Shown: piece after piece, positions 1 through 9,717 of the stretch
Layout of the letters: each line of letters begins with the position of its first letter
Numbering within the stretch: the first letter of the stretch is position 1
From: Paraburkholderia tagetis
Lineage (GTDB): Bacteria; Pseudomonadota; Gammaproteobacteria; Burkholderiales; Burkholderiaceae
Assembly (NCBI RefSeq): GCF_022213065.1
Contig: NZ_JAKLJA010000003.1
Span: forward strand, 248,001-312,000
Direction of reading: 5' to 3'
DNA length: 64,000 nucleotides
Position numbers and translations under genes: made by a program
Notes under the pieces: model-generated
Told to the model about the DNA's origin: nothing
The model's input: the letters and a program-made list of their open reading frames with translations, nothing else
Database searches by the model: none

Positions 1-437
1 CCCCCGGCGCTCGCGGAACTCGACGATGGCCCGTTGCCGCTGCCTCCGCCGCGGCCGCAGTTGCCGCTAGAGCCCGCGTAGCAGTTTCTCCGCTCGAATA
101 CGAATGCGGCATCGGCTGCCGCGCTGGCGGAGTCCGCGGTAGCCGTGTCCGCGCCTGCTGCGTTTCCGGAGTGGGTGTCCGACGAAGTCGACGTTGGTGA
201 GAGCGGCGTTCCCGGCGACGCGCCTTCGGTCGCCATGCCGGCGCCAGCCATGCCAGCCGCGCCGCTCGCAGGCAGCGCGGCGTCGGCGACGATCACCCAG
301 CTTGGCGCCGTTGCGTTGTCGGCGGCCTGTGCGCCGACGGCTGACAGGAACAGACTTGCGCCTGCCGTGCCGATTGCAACGATTGCGAGTCCCCGGCCAA
401 TCCCGTAGCAGTGCAGATGAAAAATTGTTTTCTTCAT
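1..437 (-). CDS. Secreted Ala/Ser/Gly-rich protein, N-terminal part
   Basis: The reading frame opens with ATG at 437, preceded by a good ribosome binding site (GGAGGAA), and runs off the left edge without a stop. The first 38 or so residues form a signal peptide: basic start MKKTIF, hydrophobic stretch with LAIVAIGTAGASLFL, and a cleavage site after AQA. The mature part is low-complexity, rich in Ala, Ser, Gly and Thr, with two Cys residues near RRNCYAGSSGNC. No enzyme motif is visible and I do not recognise the family. It is probably exported to the periplasm or beyond; the missing C-terminus could hold the functional domain. Confidence 0.6.
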   Translation of the reverse strand, partial: MKKTIFHLHCYGIGRGLAIVAIGTAGASLFLSAVGAQAADNATAPSWVIVADAALPASGAAGMAGAGMATEGASPGTPLSPTSTSSDTHSGNAAGADTATADSASAAADAAFVFERRNCYAGSSGNCGRGGGSGNGPSSSSASAG

Positions 438-1004
438 TGCTTCCTCCCGGGAAGCGATAGCGTGTATCCGCTTCGCTTCTCTTGCGCCTTGTGTCCGGCG
501 CTGCATCGCTGATACGCAGGCACCGTTCCCCGTCAGGCCAAAACCGCTTCGCGCCGACGCGCGCTTCATGCCGTGCGGTATCGCACAGCCTCGCCTGCGC
601 GGGCGGTACACATGGCACCTGGACGGTTTCGCAACGGCTGGCCAGTTCAGGAAGGAGTCCTTGCCGATTGTCGCAGTCCGTTAGAGGGCGGCAGAAAGCA
701 GGTGCATCGTGCAGCTGGCCACCCGTTCGTCCGGCGTGACGGACCGCGCGCTTCACATCGCCTTTGCGCCGATTTCACGCCAACTTCACCCCGATGGACG
801 ACGACCAGATGCCTGGTCCCGACTAGCGAGTTTTATGCCATCGGTCCGGGAAGTCCGTGCGAAGCGGACTTAACATTTTCCCTACCAACTCGATACAGGA
901 AAATTCACTCAAAACGTTTCGACCATGAAACGCATGCTTTACGCACGGCGATTCGTGTTGCAAAACTGGACAACGCAACGAATTTCGCCTGACGTTCGCG
1001 CGGC
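438..1004. other. Intergenic region with one hairpin, no convincing gene
   Basis: No open frame here has credible codon content or a ribosome binding site. A perfect 7-bp stem (AAGTCCG / CGGACTT, 851-857 and 865-871) lies downstream of the minus-strand ABC transporter operon and could end its transcripts, but there is no T-run on the minus-strand side, so this is weak. The promoter of the secreted-protein gene to the left must also lie here. Confidence 0.3.
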
Positions 1005-3320
1005 TCAGGAATGGGTCTGCGCCAGGTCCGCAGCGGCTTGAAGTTCGCGCAGTTGCTCGGGCGGGATGTGGCAGCGGATGCGATGGCCGTCGGCGTCCGC
1101 GTCGAAGGGCGGCGCTGCTTCGTCGCAGATCGCGCCGAGCTTGCGCGGGCAACGCGCGCTGAAGATGCAGCCCGCAGCGCTACCACTACCACTACCGCTA
1201 CCGGCGGCGCTGCGCGGCATGCCGCTCGCGGATGTGGCGGCCCGGGCGTCGCTCGCGGATGTATCGTGCGAGAGCATGCCGGGATTGAGCAGCGTTTCGG
1301 TATACGGATGGCATGGGCCGTTGAGCACGGCGTTGGCGGGACCGCTCTCCAGCACACGGCCCGAGTAGAGCACCATGACGCGGTCCGCGAGATAGCGCAC
1401 CACGTCGAGGTCGTGCGAGATGAACAGATAGCTCACGCCGCGCTCGCGCTGCAGGCGTGCCAGCAGATTCAGGATCGCGGCCTGCACCGAGACATCCAGC
1501 GCCGAGGTGGGTTCGTCGCAGATCACCACGCGCGGCTCGCCCGCGAACGCCTGCGCGATCGCCACGCGCTGCTTGAGGCCGCCCGAGAGCTGCCGTGCGC
1601 GGGCCGCGAGGTAGCGCACCGGCACGCGCACGGCTTCGAGCAGCGCGGCGACGCGCGCCGTGCGATGCGCTTCGGTGCTTTCATCGGCTCGTTCGCCCGC
1701 TTTTTCGTGCGCTTCCTTGTGCGCTTCCTTGTGCGCTTGCTCGTGCGCTTTTTCGTCCGACCTTGTGTCCGACCTTATATTCGACACATCGCTGGCGCAG
1801 CCGCGCCGTGCCTGGGCGAGCGCGCGACCCACGAGACGCCTCACCGGCAGCGCGCGATTGAGCGAGGCGTCGGGATGCTGGAACACGATGCGCAACGCCT
1901 GCAACTGCTGGGCATCGCGCTGCGCGAGGCGCGCGGCGAGGGGCCTTGCGTCAAGCTCGACAGTGCCGCCCGGGTCGGCGGCATGGAGCCCGAGCAGAAG
2001 CTTCGCGAGCGTCGTCTTGCCGCTGCCCGACTCGCCGACGAGGCCGAGCGTTTCCCCCGCGCGCAACTCGAGCGAAACGTCGTCGAGCACGCGCAGTGCG
2101 TGCGCGCCACGGCCAAACGTGCGCGAGATATTCGCTGCGCGCAGCACCACCTTCGCCGCTGATGCGTCGCGCCCACATGCCGTTTCTTCAGCTTGTTCGT
2201 TTGTCTGCGGGTTCGATTGTGCGGCTGGCGGCGCAATTGTCTGTGCATTAGCACTCGTATCGGCCAGGTCAGCGACGTCAGCAACAGGCAATTCGATGGC
2301 CCGCTCGTGATAGTGGCAACGCGACATCTGCTCGCCGTGCGCCGCTTCCATGCGATGGGGCGGCGGCGCGTGCTCGCGGCAACGCGCATCGGCGAGGCGG
2401 CAGCGCGGTGCGTAGACACAGCCGTGCGTGAGCGTGCCCGGCGCGGGCAACTCGCCGGGGATCGTGTCGAGCCCGCCGTGCGCCTTGTTGCGGCCCGGCG
2501 CTGGCAGGCAGCGCAGCAGACCTACCGTGTACGGATGGCGCGCCCGCGCGAACACGTCGCGCGTGGCGCCTTCTTCCACGAGCCGTCCCGCGTAGAGCAC
2601 GCCCACGCGCTCGCACATCCTGCGGATCACGGCCAGATCGTGGCTGATGAGCAGCACCGCCATGCCGAGTTCCGCGCGCAGTTGCGCGACGAGCGCGAGC
2701 ACTTCGGCTTCGACGGTGGCGTCGAGGCCCGTGGTGGGTTCGTCGAGGATCAGCAGCGTCGGGTTCGACGCGAGCGCCATCGCGATGACCACGCGCTGTT
2801 GCATGCCGCCCGAGAGCTGATGCGGCCAGCTCGCCATTACCCGCGCGGGGTCGGCGATGCGCACGCGCTCGAGCATGGCGTGCGACTGCCTGAGTGCGTC
2901 GGCGGGGTCCGCGCCTGCGGCTTCGAATGCTTCGCTCAACTGCCGGGCGATCGTGAGCGTCGGATTCAGCGCGCTCGCCGGGTCCTGATAGACCATCGAC
3001 ACCGTGTGGGCGCGCAGCATGCGCAGCCCTTCGCGATCGAGCGCGAGCACGTCCTCGCCCGCGATGGCGATGCGCCCCGCCTTCACGCGGCCGTTGTGCG
3101 CGAGATAGCGCAGCACGGCGAGCGCGACCGTCGACTTGCCGCAACCCGACTCGCCGACGAGCCCGTACGCTTCGCCGCGCTCGATGCGCAGCGAGATGTC
3201 GGTGAGCACGTCGCGGTCCTTGCCGCGCACGCGGTAGGCCACGGTGAGGCCGACCAGCGCGAGCGCGTCGTCGGTGCGCGGTATGCTGAAGGTGGCGAGG
3301 CCTGGGCGCGAGTGGCTCAT
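1005..3320 (-). CDS. Peptide/nickel-type ABC transporter, fused double ATP-binding protein
   Basis: ATPase of an oligopeptide-type importer carrying both nucleotide-binding domains in one 771 aa chain, as in GsiA-like proteins, where OppD and OppF are usually separate. Domain 1 has Walker A GESGCGKS (56-63), signature LSGGMQQR (about 169) and Walker B LLILDEP (about 189), followed by the oligopeptide-transporter C-terminal extension with Cys-rich CVYAPRC. Domain 2 has Walker A GESGSGKT (429-436), signature LSGGLKQR (about 578) and its own extension CIFSARCPR. An odd insertion at about 505-555 consists of repeated KAHEQAH/KEAH units coded by short DNA repeats, between the Q-loop and signature of domain 2. 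It overlaps the upstream permease gene by 4 nt, so it is the last gene of the operon. Confidence 0.93.
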   Translation of the reverse strand: MSHSRPGLATFSIPRTDDALALVGLTVAYRVRGKDRDVLTDISLRIERGEAYGLVGESGCGKSTVALAVLRYLAHNGRVKAGRIAIAGEDVLALDREGLRMLRAHTVSMVYQDPASALNPTLTIARQLSEAFEAAGADPADALRQSHAMLERVRIADPARVMASWPHQLSGGMQQRVVIAMALASNPTLLILDEPTTGLDATVEAEVLALVAQLRAELGMAVLLISHDLAVIRRMCERVGVLYAGRLVEEGATRDVFARARHPYTVGLLRCLPAPGRNKAHGGLDTIPGELPAPGTLTHGCVYAPRCRLADARCREHAPPPHRMEAAHGEQMSRCHYHERAIELPVADVADLADTSANAQTIAPPAAQSNPQTNEQAEETACGRDASAAKVVLRAANISRTFGRGAHALRVLDDVSLELRAGETLGLVGESGSGKTTLAKLLLGLHAADPGGTVELDARPLAARLAQRDAQQLQALRIVFQHPDASLNRALPVRRLVGRALAQARRGCASDVSNIRSDTRSDEKAHEQAHKEAHKEAHEKAGERADESTEAHRTARVAALLEAVRVPVRYLAARARQLSGGLKQRVAIAQAFAGEPRVVICDEPTSALDVSVQAAILNLLARLQRERGVSYLFISHDLDVVRYLADRVMVLYSGRVLESGPANAVLNGPCHPYTETLLNPGMLSHDTSASDARAATSASGMPRSAAGSGSGSGSAAGCIFSARCPRKLGAICDEAAPPFDADADGHRIRCHIPPEQLRELQAAADLAQTHS

Positions 3321-4207
3321 GAGCCGAGCACCTCATGCAGGCTATCGGCGATCAGATTGACCGCCACGACGAGCGAGGCGATCGCGAGCGCGTCGAACGC
3401 CACCGTCCACCATGCGCCGCCCGCGAGCAGCGTGTACGACTCGGCGAGGGCGAGGCCCCAGTCGGCCGAAGGCGGCTGGATGCCGAAACCGAGAAACGAA
3501 AGGGTGGCCACCGCGAAGATCGCGTAGCCGAGACGCACCGTTGCTTCCACAACGATTGGCGGCCAGACGTTCGGCAGGATCTCGGCGAACATCACGTAGT
3601 GCGCGCGCTCGCCGCGCAGCCGCGCGGCGGCCACGTAATCGAGGTGGCGCTCGGCGAGCACGGCGGCGCGCACCGTGCGCGCGACGAGCGGCGCGAAGGT
3701 GATGCCGATCACCAGCACGACGGCGAGATTCGACGCGCCCACGGCGGCGAGCACGAGCAGCGCGACGATCACGAGGGGCAGCGCGAGCACGGCGTCGAGC
3801 GCGCGCGCGACGAGCGTGCCGGCCCAGCCTTCGACGTAGCCGGTCAGGAGGCCGAGCGCCGTGCCCGCGAGCGTGCCCGTCAAGGTGGCGAGCGGTGCGA
3901 TCGTGAGAATGTCGCGCGCGCCCACGATCACGCGCGAGCAGATGTCGCGGCCGAGCTGATCGGTGCCGCACCAGTGCGCGTGATCGGGCGGCGAGAGCGA
4001 GCTGAGCGGGTCGGACGCATAGGCGTCGTAGGGCGCGATCCAGGCGCCCGCGAGGGCGCAGACGACCCATGCGAGCACGATCAGCGCGCCCAGCACGAAC
4101 GCGGGCGAGCGCAGCAGCAGGCGCAGCGTGTCCACGAAGGGCGGCGCGCCGGCTTCGGCTCCGTGCGAGAGCGGGTCGTTCATCGATTCGGATACCGTAT
4201 GGTTCAT
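3317..4207 (-). CDS. Peptide/nickel-type ABC transporter permease (DppC/OppC type)
   Basis: Inner-membrane permease, 296 aa from the chosen start, with an N-terminal helix LGALIVLAWVVCALAGAWI, the DppC-type sequence HWCGTDQLGRDICSRVIVGAR, and five to six membrane segments. The coupling (EAA) loop is visible around AARLRGERAHYVMFAEILPN. It pairs with the DppB-type permease just upstream to form the channel. I chose the ATG at 4207 because GGGGAGG lies just before it and it is 20 nt after the stop of the upstream permease; ATG at 4219 or 4183 is possible. It overlaps the ATPase gene by 4 nt, so the two are translationally coupled. Confidence 0.92.
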   Translation of the reverse strand: MNHTVSESMNDPLSHGAEAGAPPFVDTLRLLLRSPAFVLGALIVLAWVVCALAGAWIAPYDAYASDPLSSLSPPDHAHWCGTDQLGRDICSRVIVGARDILTIAPLATLTGTLAGTALGLLTGYVEGWAGTLVARALDAVLALPLVIVALLVLAAVGASNLAVVLVIGITFAPLVARTVRAAVLAERHLDYVAAARLRGERAHYVMFAEILPNVWPPIVVEATVRLGYAIFAVATLSFLGFGIQPPSADWGLALAESYTLLAGGAWWTVAFDALAIASLVVAVNLIADSLHEVLGS

Positions 4208-4226
4208 GCGCCTCCCCATGCGCCCG

Positions 4227-5276
4227 TCAAGAACCCTTTTGAGCGCGCAGCCGCGGATCGAACAGCGCGTGCAGCAGGTCGGCGGCGAGATTCGCAACCG
4301 TGTAGACGAGGCCTACCGTGAGTACGCCGGCTTCGAGCAGCGGAAAGTCCTTTGCCTTCGCCGCGTTGTAGATGAGCGAGCCGATGCCGGGGTAGCGGAA
4401 CAGCGACTCGACCACCACGAGCCCGCCGATCAGATAGCCAAGCTGCGTGGCCGCCACCGTCACGCTCGGCAGGAGCGCATTGCGCAGCACGTGACGCACG
4501 ATCACGACGCGGCGCGGCAGGCCCTTGAGGATCGCGGTGCGGGTGTAGTCGGCTTCGAGCGCATCGAGCATCCCCGCGCGCGCGATACGCGCGAGATAGC
4601 CGAAGAACACGAACACGAGCGGCAGCACCGGCAGCACGAGATGGCGCAGCGTCTCGAGCAGACTGGCGCCCGGCGGCGCCACGGCTTCGATCGGCAGCCA
4701 GCGTAGCCAGATGCCGAACACGAGGATGAGCGCGATCGACGAGACGAATTCCGGCACCGCGCTCGCGCACAGGCCCAGCGTGCTGATGAGCCGGTCGAGC
4801 CAGCGTCCGCCGTGCAATGCGGCCCACACGCCACCGCCGATGCCGAGCGGCACGACCACGACGAACGCGAGCAGCCCGAGCTTCGCGGATTGCAGGAGCG
4901 CGTCGCCCACCAGCGGCGCGACGGGCTGGCGGAAGGTCCACGAGGTGCCGAAGTCGCCGCGCAACGCATGGCCGATCCATCTGACGTACTGGTCCAGCAG
5001 CGGGCGGTCCGCGCCGAGCTGGTGGTTGAGCGCCGCCACGGCGCGCGCGTCGGCGAGGGGGCCGAGCACCGCGCGCCCGATGTCGCCCGGCAGCAACTGG
5101 CCGCCCGCGAACACCAGCACGGAAAGCAGCCAGAGCGTGAACAGCGCCCACAAGGCGCGCTGTGCGAGAAAGCGCGCCGCGCCCGTGCCGCGGGCCGCAC
5201 CCACGGAGCGGGCGCCGGGCGGCGGGTGTGGATCGTGTGGATCGATCGAGGGCGGTCTCGTCAGCGGTGTGGCCAT
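4227..5276 (-). CDS. Peptide/nickel-type ABC transporter permease (DppB/OppB type)
   Basis: Inner-membrane permease of 349 aa, somewhat longer than usual because of a Pro-rich cytoplasmic N-terminus (about 30 residues). Recognisable landmarks are the first membrane helix LWALFTLWLLSVLVF, the family phrase LLPGDIGRAVLGP, then RWIGHALRGDFGTSW and the coupling loop DYTRTAILKGLPRRVVIVRHVLRNALLP near residue 250. It is the second gene of the uptake operon, between the binding protein (140 nt upstream) and the second permease. The substrate is not readable from the permease; peptides, opines or nickel are all handled by this family. Confidence 0.92.
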   Translation of the reverse strand: MATPLTRPPSIDPHDPHPPPGARSVGAARGTGAARFLAQRALWALFTLWLLSVLVFAGGQLLPGDIGRAVLGPLADARAVAALNHQLGADRPLLDQYVRWIGHALRGDFGTSWTFRQPVAPLVGDALLQSAKLGLLAFVVVVPLGIGGGVWAALHGGRWLDRLISTLGLCASAVPEFVSSIALILVFGIWLRWLPIEAVAPPGASLLETLRHLVLPVLPLVFVFFGYLARIARAGMLDALEADYTRTAILKGLPRRVVIVRHVLRNALLPSVTVAATQLGYLIGGLVVVESLFRYPGIGSLIYNAAKAKDFPLLEAGVLTVGLVYTVANLAADLLHALFDPRLRAQKGS

Positions 5277-5415
5277 CGGACTCCAGATGCACGCATTACA
5301 GGCGCCAGGCTGTCGAGCGTAGCGTCGGGCGGCGCGGGTCGCAGGGTCGCTACGCTACGCCGCCGCATGGCCGCCGCTTCCGACGCGCTTGCACCGCTTA
5401 TGCCGCTTATACCGC

Positions 5416-7260
5416 TTATACCGCGAGCGTGGCGCGGTCGAAGTAGAGCTGCGCGAGCGCCGTGAAGCGTACGCCCGAAAGCGCGGTGCGCTGCGCGATC
5501 AGCTGGTCGTAGAAGTACGGAATGATCACCGGCGTTTCATCGAGCAGCAGCGTTTCGATTTGCGCGGCCACCTGCTTTTGCGCCGCCACGTCGAGCGTTG
5601 CCGCGAACTGCGCGACCAGCTTGTCGTACTGCGCGTTGCGAAAGTGCGCCGCATTCCACGTGCCGCCGCTGGTGAGCGGCGCGTTGAGGAACACATTCGG
5701 CACGCCGCGATGACCATAGTCGGTGATCCCGAGCGGCGCGTCGAGCCAGTCCGATTTGCCGTAGGTGCCCGCGCCGTAGTACTGCGACTGGCTCTCCACC
5801 TTCAGCGCGATGCGCACGCCAATCGCCTTCGCCGCGTTCTGCACGACTACGGCGAGATCGGGAATCTCCATGTACTTCTCGGTCGTGAGCGTGATGTCGA
5901 AGCCATTGGCGACGCCGGCCTGCGCGAGCAACTGGCGCGCCTTCGCAAGATCGATCTTGCGTTGCGGCACCGTGGTGGCCGTCGACAGGAAGGCGGGCGC
6001 GAACGGGCTGTCGTTGCCCACCACGGCGCGGCCCTTGAAGAGCCCGCGCACCATCACGTCGCGATCGAGCGCGAGCGCGAGCGCCTGGCGCACGCGCTTG
6101 TCCTTGAACGTGGGCACGTCGGTGCGCATGTGGATCTGGCGATGCGCGCTCGAGCGCACGCCTGTCACCTTGAAGTCGGGATTGTTCAGGATGCCGATGC
6201 CGCCCTGCACGGTGAAGGTGCCCATCACATCGGCTTGATGGCCTTGCAGCGCGAGGATCTGCGCCTGTTCGTCGGCGTAGAACGCGAACTGCACGCGCTC
6301 GGGGAGTGCCTTCTCGCCCCAGTAGGCATCGTTGCGCACGAAGCTCGCGCCGCGCCGCGTCTCGTAGCGCTCCAGCTTGAACGGCCCGGTGCCGATAAAG
6401 CTCTTTTCGTAATTGCCCGCGTAATTCGCGGGCAACATCACGGCGTTGTAGTTGTCCGAAGAAACGGTGTAGGGGAAGTTGCCGTTGGGTGCGTCGAGAT
6501 GGAACGCGACGGTGTGTTCGTCGACCATCTTCGTGCCGCCCTTCGAGAGCACGCCCTTGAGCACCGAGAGCGCCGCCGAGCCGCTCGCCGGATCGGCGAG
6601 ACGGTCGAACGTGGCCACCACGTCCTTCGCGCCGAACGGCTGGCCGTCGTGGAATTTCACGCCGGGACGCAGCTTGAAGGTCCAGACGTCGGCCTTCGCG
6701 TTGGGCTGCCACGAGAGCGCGAGCGACGGTTGCAGATGGCCGTTGGCGTCGTCGTTGGCGAGGAATTCGCCGGTCTGGTTCAGGAGGCAGAGCGCGCCCG
6801 CGTCGGTCACGGTGAGCGGGTCGACCGCACCCGCCGGCATCAGGTGCGCGACGCGGATGGTCTGGCTGCCCGGTTTGCCCGCGCCGGGCGTGCCTGCCGT
6901 GCCTGGCGTGCCTGCTGTGCTTTGGGCGCGCGCGCCGTGGGGCGCGACGAGGCCGCCCGCGAGTGCGAGACTCGAAAGCCCGAGCACACCGGCGTATCGC
7001 AGCAACTCGCGGCGCGTGAACCGGCCGGCGATGAATTCGTCGATGGCATGGTTGCCGTAAGCGCCGGCGTCGTGGCGCAGCGCGTCGAAGGCGCGCGCGA
7101 CCGGCGAGGGGGGCGCTTTGTCAGATTGGGCCAAGGCCGAAGCGTTTGGCAGGCTTGGCGACTGAGGTGGCCGAGGCGCTTGCGGCGAGGACTGCGACGC
7201 TTGCTCAGAGAACGGTGAACGCGAGGTCGGGCGGGGCGGCTTGAACTTCAGACGTTTCAT
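5416..7260 (-). CDS. ABC transporter substrate-binding protein, family 5 (DppA/OppA type), Tat-exported
   Basis: Periplasmic solute-binding protein of the SBP_bac_5 family, 614 aa and longer than usual (about 520-550) because about 75 residues rich in Pro, Ser and Gln precede the export signal. The signal has a twin-arginine motif, TRRELLRYAGV, a hydrophobic stretch and HGARAQ as probable cleavage site, suggesting Tat export of a folded protein. Family phrases include LALSWQPNAKADVWTFKLRPGVKFHDG and the mid-protein AFYADEQAQILALQGHQADV. It is the first gene of the operon and delivers substrate to the two permeases downstream. A shorter start nearer the Tat motif is possible. The stop lies inside a 9-bp direct repeat (taccgctta, three near copies at 5393-5421). 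Confidence 0.92.
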   Translation of the reverse strand: MKRLKFKPPRPTSRSPFSEQASQSSPQAPRPPQSPSLPNASALAQSDKAPPSPVARAFDALRHDAGAYGNHAIDEFIAGRFTRRELLRYAGVLGLSSLALAGGLVAPHGARAQSTAGTPGTAGTPGAGKPGSQTIRVAHLMPAGAVDPLTVTDAGALCLLNQTGEFLANDDANGHLQPSLALSWQPNAKADVWTFKLRPGVKFHDGQPFGAKDVVATFDRLADPASGSAALSVLKGVLSKGGTKMVDEHTVAFHLDAPNGNFPYTVSSDNYNAVMLPANYAGNYEKSFIGTGPFKLERYETRRGASFVRNDAYWGEKALPERVQFAFYADEQAQILALQGHQADVMGTFTVQGGIGILNNPDFKVTGVRSSAHRQIHMRTDVPTFKDKRVRQALALALDRDVMVRGLFKGRAVVGNDSPFAPAFLSTATTVPQRKIDLAKARQLLAQAGVANGFDITLTTEKYMEIPDLAVVVQNAAKAIGVRIALKVESQSQYYGAGTYGKSDWLDAPLGITDYGHRGVPNVFLNAPLTSGGTWNAAHFRNAQYDKLVAQFAATLDVAAQKQVAAQIETLLLDETPVIIPYFYDQLIAQRTALSGVRFTALAQLYFDRATLAV

Positions 7261-7569
7261 CGGCGCGGGCTTCCGTGCGGTTCCGTGGAGGGGCGCGGCC
7301 GCAATGGAAGCGGCCGCGACGGTGGCATGCGGTACGGCAGACGACGAATCGCGTTCAGTTTACGCGTTTTCGGCCATGTTCGGCGACAGGGGCGTCGGTG
7401 GGTTGTGTCGGGGGCGTACCGGATTGCGCGCGAGCAGGGCGGCTTAGTGCGTGGCGGCGCGCGGCGTTCGTGCGAGCGGACGAGCGGACGAGCCAAAGGC
7501 ACCGATTCAGGCGAGCTGTCGAGGCTCGCGCTTCGTCGTTCGCTATCAACTGTTACGGTTCCAACGTTC
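7261..7569. other. Upstream region of the transporter operon
   Basis: No gene is supported here. It should carry the promoter of the leftward transporter operon. GC content falls from left to right as the accessory patch with the restriction-modification genes begins. Frames open on both strands look like chance openings in GC-rich DNA. Confidence 0.3.
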
Positions 7570-7811
7570 CAACAACTGCCATTTTCACTGTCGGAGAACT
7601 CAATGCGAACGTACGGACCTAGATTGTCGGTGATGACCTGATACTCTCTGTTGCAATACGCTGATCTCTTCTGAAAGCCAGAGATGGCAACACGCTGGAC
7701 GCCACACCGGGCCATACGCTGCAACACATGGATGTCGTGATCGCCAAAACCTCAGCTGTGGACCATCAGTGATTTGCGTTGCGACAGCAGCACTTTTCGA
7801 TAGAGCGTTGA
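7570..7811 (-). pseudogene. Decayed coding fragment, family unknown
   Basis: Reading the minus strand gives natural-looking protein text, LYRKVLLSQRKSLMVHS, then an in-frame TGA, then GFGDHDIHVLQRMARCGVQR and further residues including SGFQKRSAYCNREYQVITDNLG and YVRIEFS before turning into arginine-rich noise. No start codon or ribosome binding site belongs to it. It sits next to the restriction-modification pair and shares its lower GC, so it may be a relic of the same mobile patch. I do not recognise the protein, and the remainder of the gap to 7929 shows nothing else apart from a TACAAT box near 7887. Confidence 0.3.
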
Positions 7812-7929
7812 GAGGTAGTGGCTGCTCCGGCAGTGCGGCGGTTGTGCTGGAGCAACAGCCGCGCGCGCGCCTCGGCGCCCCGACGCGATACAATCGGGAG
7901 CACGCGCCGCCCCATCAACAACGCCATCA

Positions 7930-9717
7930 ATGACCAAGCCAGCCCGAGCCACGTGGATAGACCCTGCCGTCGATCCGCTTATGCGGTATGCCGCATGCAA
8001 AGCAATGGCGCGGGGGTATGCAGAGTCCCGCGCGACCGAAAAGACTCGGCTTTCTCATGCCCGCGCGTTTTGCGCCGCTGTCATCGTCAGTTATTGGGCA
8101 GCGTTGTGCCAACGGCACAAGACCACAATGAAGGTTCGTCCGGTACCTTTGGTGGCATTGTCTCTGACCATTGATGTTCAGCGTACGGCCCAGGATGCGG
8201 GCACTCTCATTGCGGAATTTCCGGTTGAGGACGCGGGGTATCTGATCGGTTCTATTTATACCGTCATGCTGCCGACGGCGCTGCGCTCTGAACTGGGCGC
8301 GTATTACACGCCGCCTCCGCTGGTCACTCGTCTGCTCGACTTGGCAGAACAGGCAGGGTTCGATTTCACGCACGGCACCGCCATCGATCCGGCGTGTGGC
8401 GGCGGAGCGTTTCTCGCGCCGGTCGCGCTCCGTATGTGGCAGCGTGATGAGGGTGCTTCGCCCGAGTGGACCTTCCGGCGGATCGCGAAGCGGTTGCGAG
8501 GGATCGAGATTGACCCGTTTGCCGCCTGGATGACCAGGGTTCTTCTGGAAGCCGCTCTGATGCCCCTGTGCATTGCTGCCAAGCGTCGGCTTCCCGATGT
8601 TGTGACCGTCGCCGACGCGCTACGGTCCTCGGACGTTGGGACGTTCGATCTAGTGATCGGCAATCCGCCGTACGGGCGGGTAACGCTGGATGAATCTATG
8701 CGTAATCACTATGCCCGGTCGCTGTACGGTCATGCGAACCTGTATGGGCTCTTCACTGACTTGGCAATGCGTCTGGCGAAACCCGACGGCGTAGTGGCTT
8801 ACCTGACGCCCACCTCGTTTCTCGGCGGCCAATACTTTAAGGCGCTCCGTCAGCTCCTCACTGACGAGATGAAGCCCGTCGCGTTCGACTTTGTTGCGGA
8901 CCGCGATAATGTGTTCGACGACGTGCTCCAGGAGACGCTGCTGACCGCGTATACCCGCAAGGCCCATGACGAGCAGCCGGTGGTGTCGGTGGTAGTGCCG
9001 AAGGGGTTGAACGCCGCCAAGGTCGAACGCATCGGGAGGGTTACACCGACGACCGGTGGCGATCCTTGGTTGCTGCCGCGAACCACGGCCGACGCATCGT
9101 TCCTGAATGCCATCGCGGCGATGCCGACCCGCTTGGCGGACCTCGGTTATACGGTGTCGACCGGTCCGCTCGTTTGGAACCGGCACAAACCGCAACTCCG
9201 TACCGAAGCAGCCAACGACACGTTACCGATCATATGGGCTGAGTCGGTGACACCTAAAGGCTTCGGTTTCAGCGCGGACCGGCGTAACCACGTGCCATTC
9301 ATCCACGTTCACAACGATCAACCACACCTGATCACGAGGAAGTCGTGCGTCTTGGTGCAACGGACGACCTCGAAAGAGCAAAACCGTCGTTTGCTGGCTG
9401 TGGTTTTGCCACAGCAATTCCTGGACAAGATGGGTGGCGCAGTCGTGGAAAACCACGTCAACATGGTTTTAGCCCCCGCTCTTGGGTTGGCGCATGTCAG
9501 ACCCGAGACGATCAACGCACTGCTGAACACGGAAGCGGTCGACCGCGCGTTCCGTTGTATCAGTGGAAGCGTGGCAGTGTCGGCGTACGAGTTGAATGCA
9601 TTGCCTTTGCCAACCATTGAGCAAATGGCCGCTTTAGAAGAAGAAATTGACACGGGCGCATCGAAGCAACACATCGAGTGTATCGTTGCCGGCTTTTACG
9701 GAGTCAGTCAACAGTGA
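7930..9717 (+). CDS. N6-adenine DNA methyltransferase of a PstI/BsuBI-like restriction-modification system
   Basis: Amino-methyltransferase of 595 aa that would methylate adenine in the recognition site and protect host DNA. Motif X/GxYYTP is at about 123-128 (GAYYTPPP), the AdoMet-binding motif I DPACGGGAFL at 153-162, an acidic motif GIEIDP at 191-196, and the catalytic motif IV NPPYG at 245-249. The C-terminal half should be the target-recognition region. The restriction gene follows with a GTGA overlap, giving coupled translation. Codon use and GC are clearly lower than in the flanking core genes, which suggests acquisition by transfer. Start at ATG 7930 fits the upstream edge; a later ATG is possible. 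Confidence 0.9.
   Translation: MTKPARATWIDPAVDPLMRYAACKAMARGYAESRATEKTRLSHARAFCAAVIVSYWAALCQRHKTTMKVRPVPLVALSLTIDVQRTAQDAGTLIAEFPVEDAGYLIGSIYTVMLPTALRSELGAYYTPPPLVTRLLDLAEQAGFDFTHGTAIDPACGGGAFLAPVALRMWQRDEGASPEWTFRRIAKRLRGIEIDPFAAWMTRVLLEAALMPLCIAAKRRLPDVVTVADALRSSDVGTFDLVIGNPPYGRVTLDESMRNHYARSLYGHANLYGLFTDLAMRLAKPDGVVAYLTPTSFLGGQYFKALRQLLTDEMKPVAFDFVADRDNVFDDVLQETLLTAYTRKAHDEQPVVSVVVPKGLNAAKVERIGRVTPTTGGDPWLLPRTTADASFLNAIAAMPTRLADLGYTVSTGPLVWNRHKPQLRTEAANDTLPIIWAESVTPKGFGFSADRRNHVPFIHVHNDQPHLITRKSCVLVQRTTSKEQNRRLLAVVLPQQFLDKMGGAVVENHVNMVLAPALGLAHVRPETINALLNTEAVDRAFRCISGSVAVSAYELNALPLPTIEQMAALEEEIDTGASKQHIECIVAGFYGVSQQ

Noticed and set aside
5389..7218. A 609-codon plus-strand frame opposite the solute-binding protein
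   Set aside because: Shadow frame; the minus-strand product has a Tat signal and family motifs.
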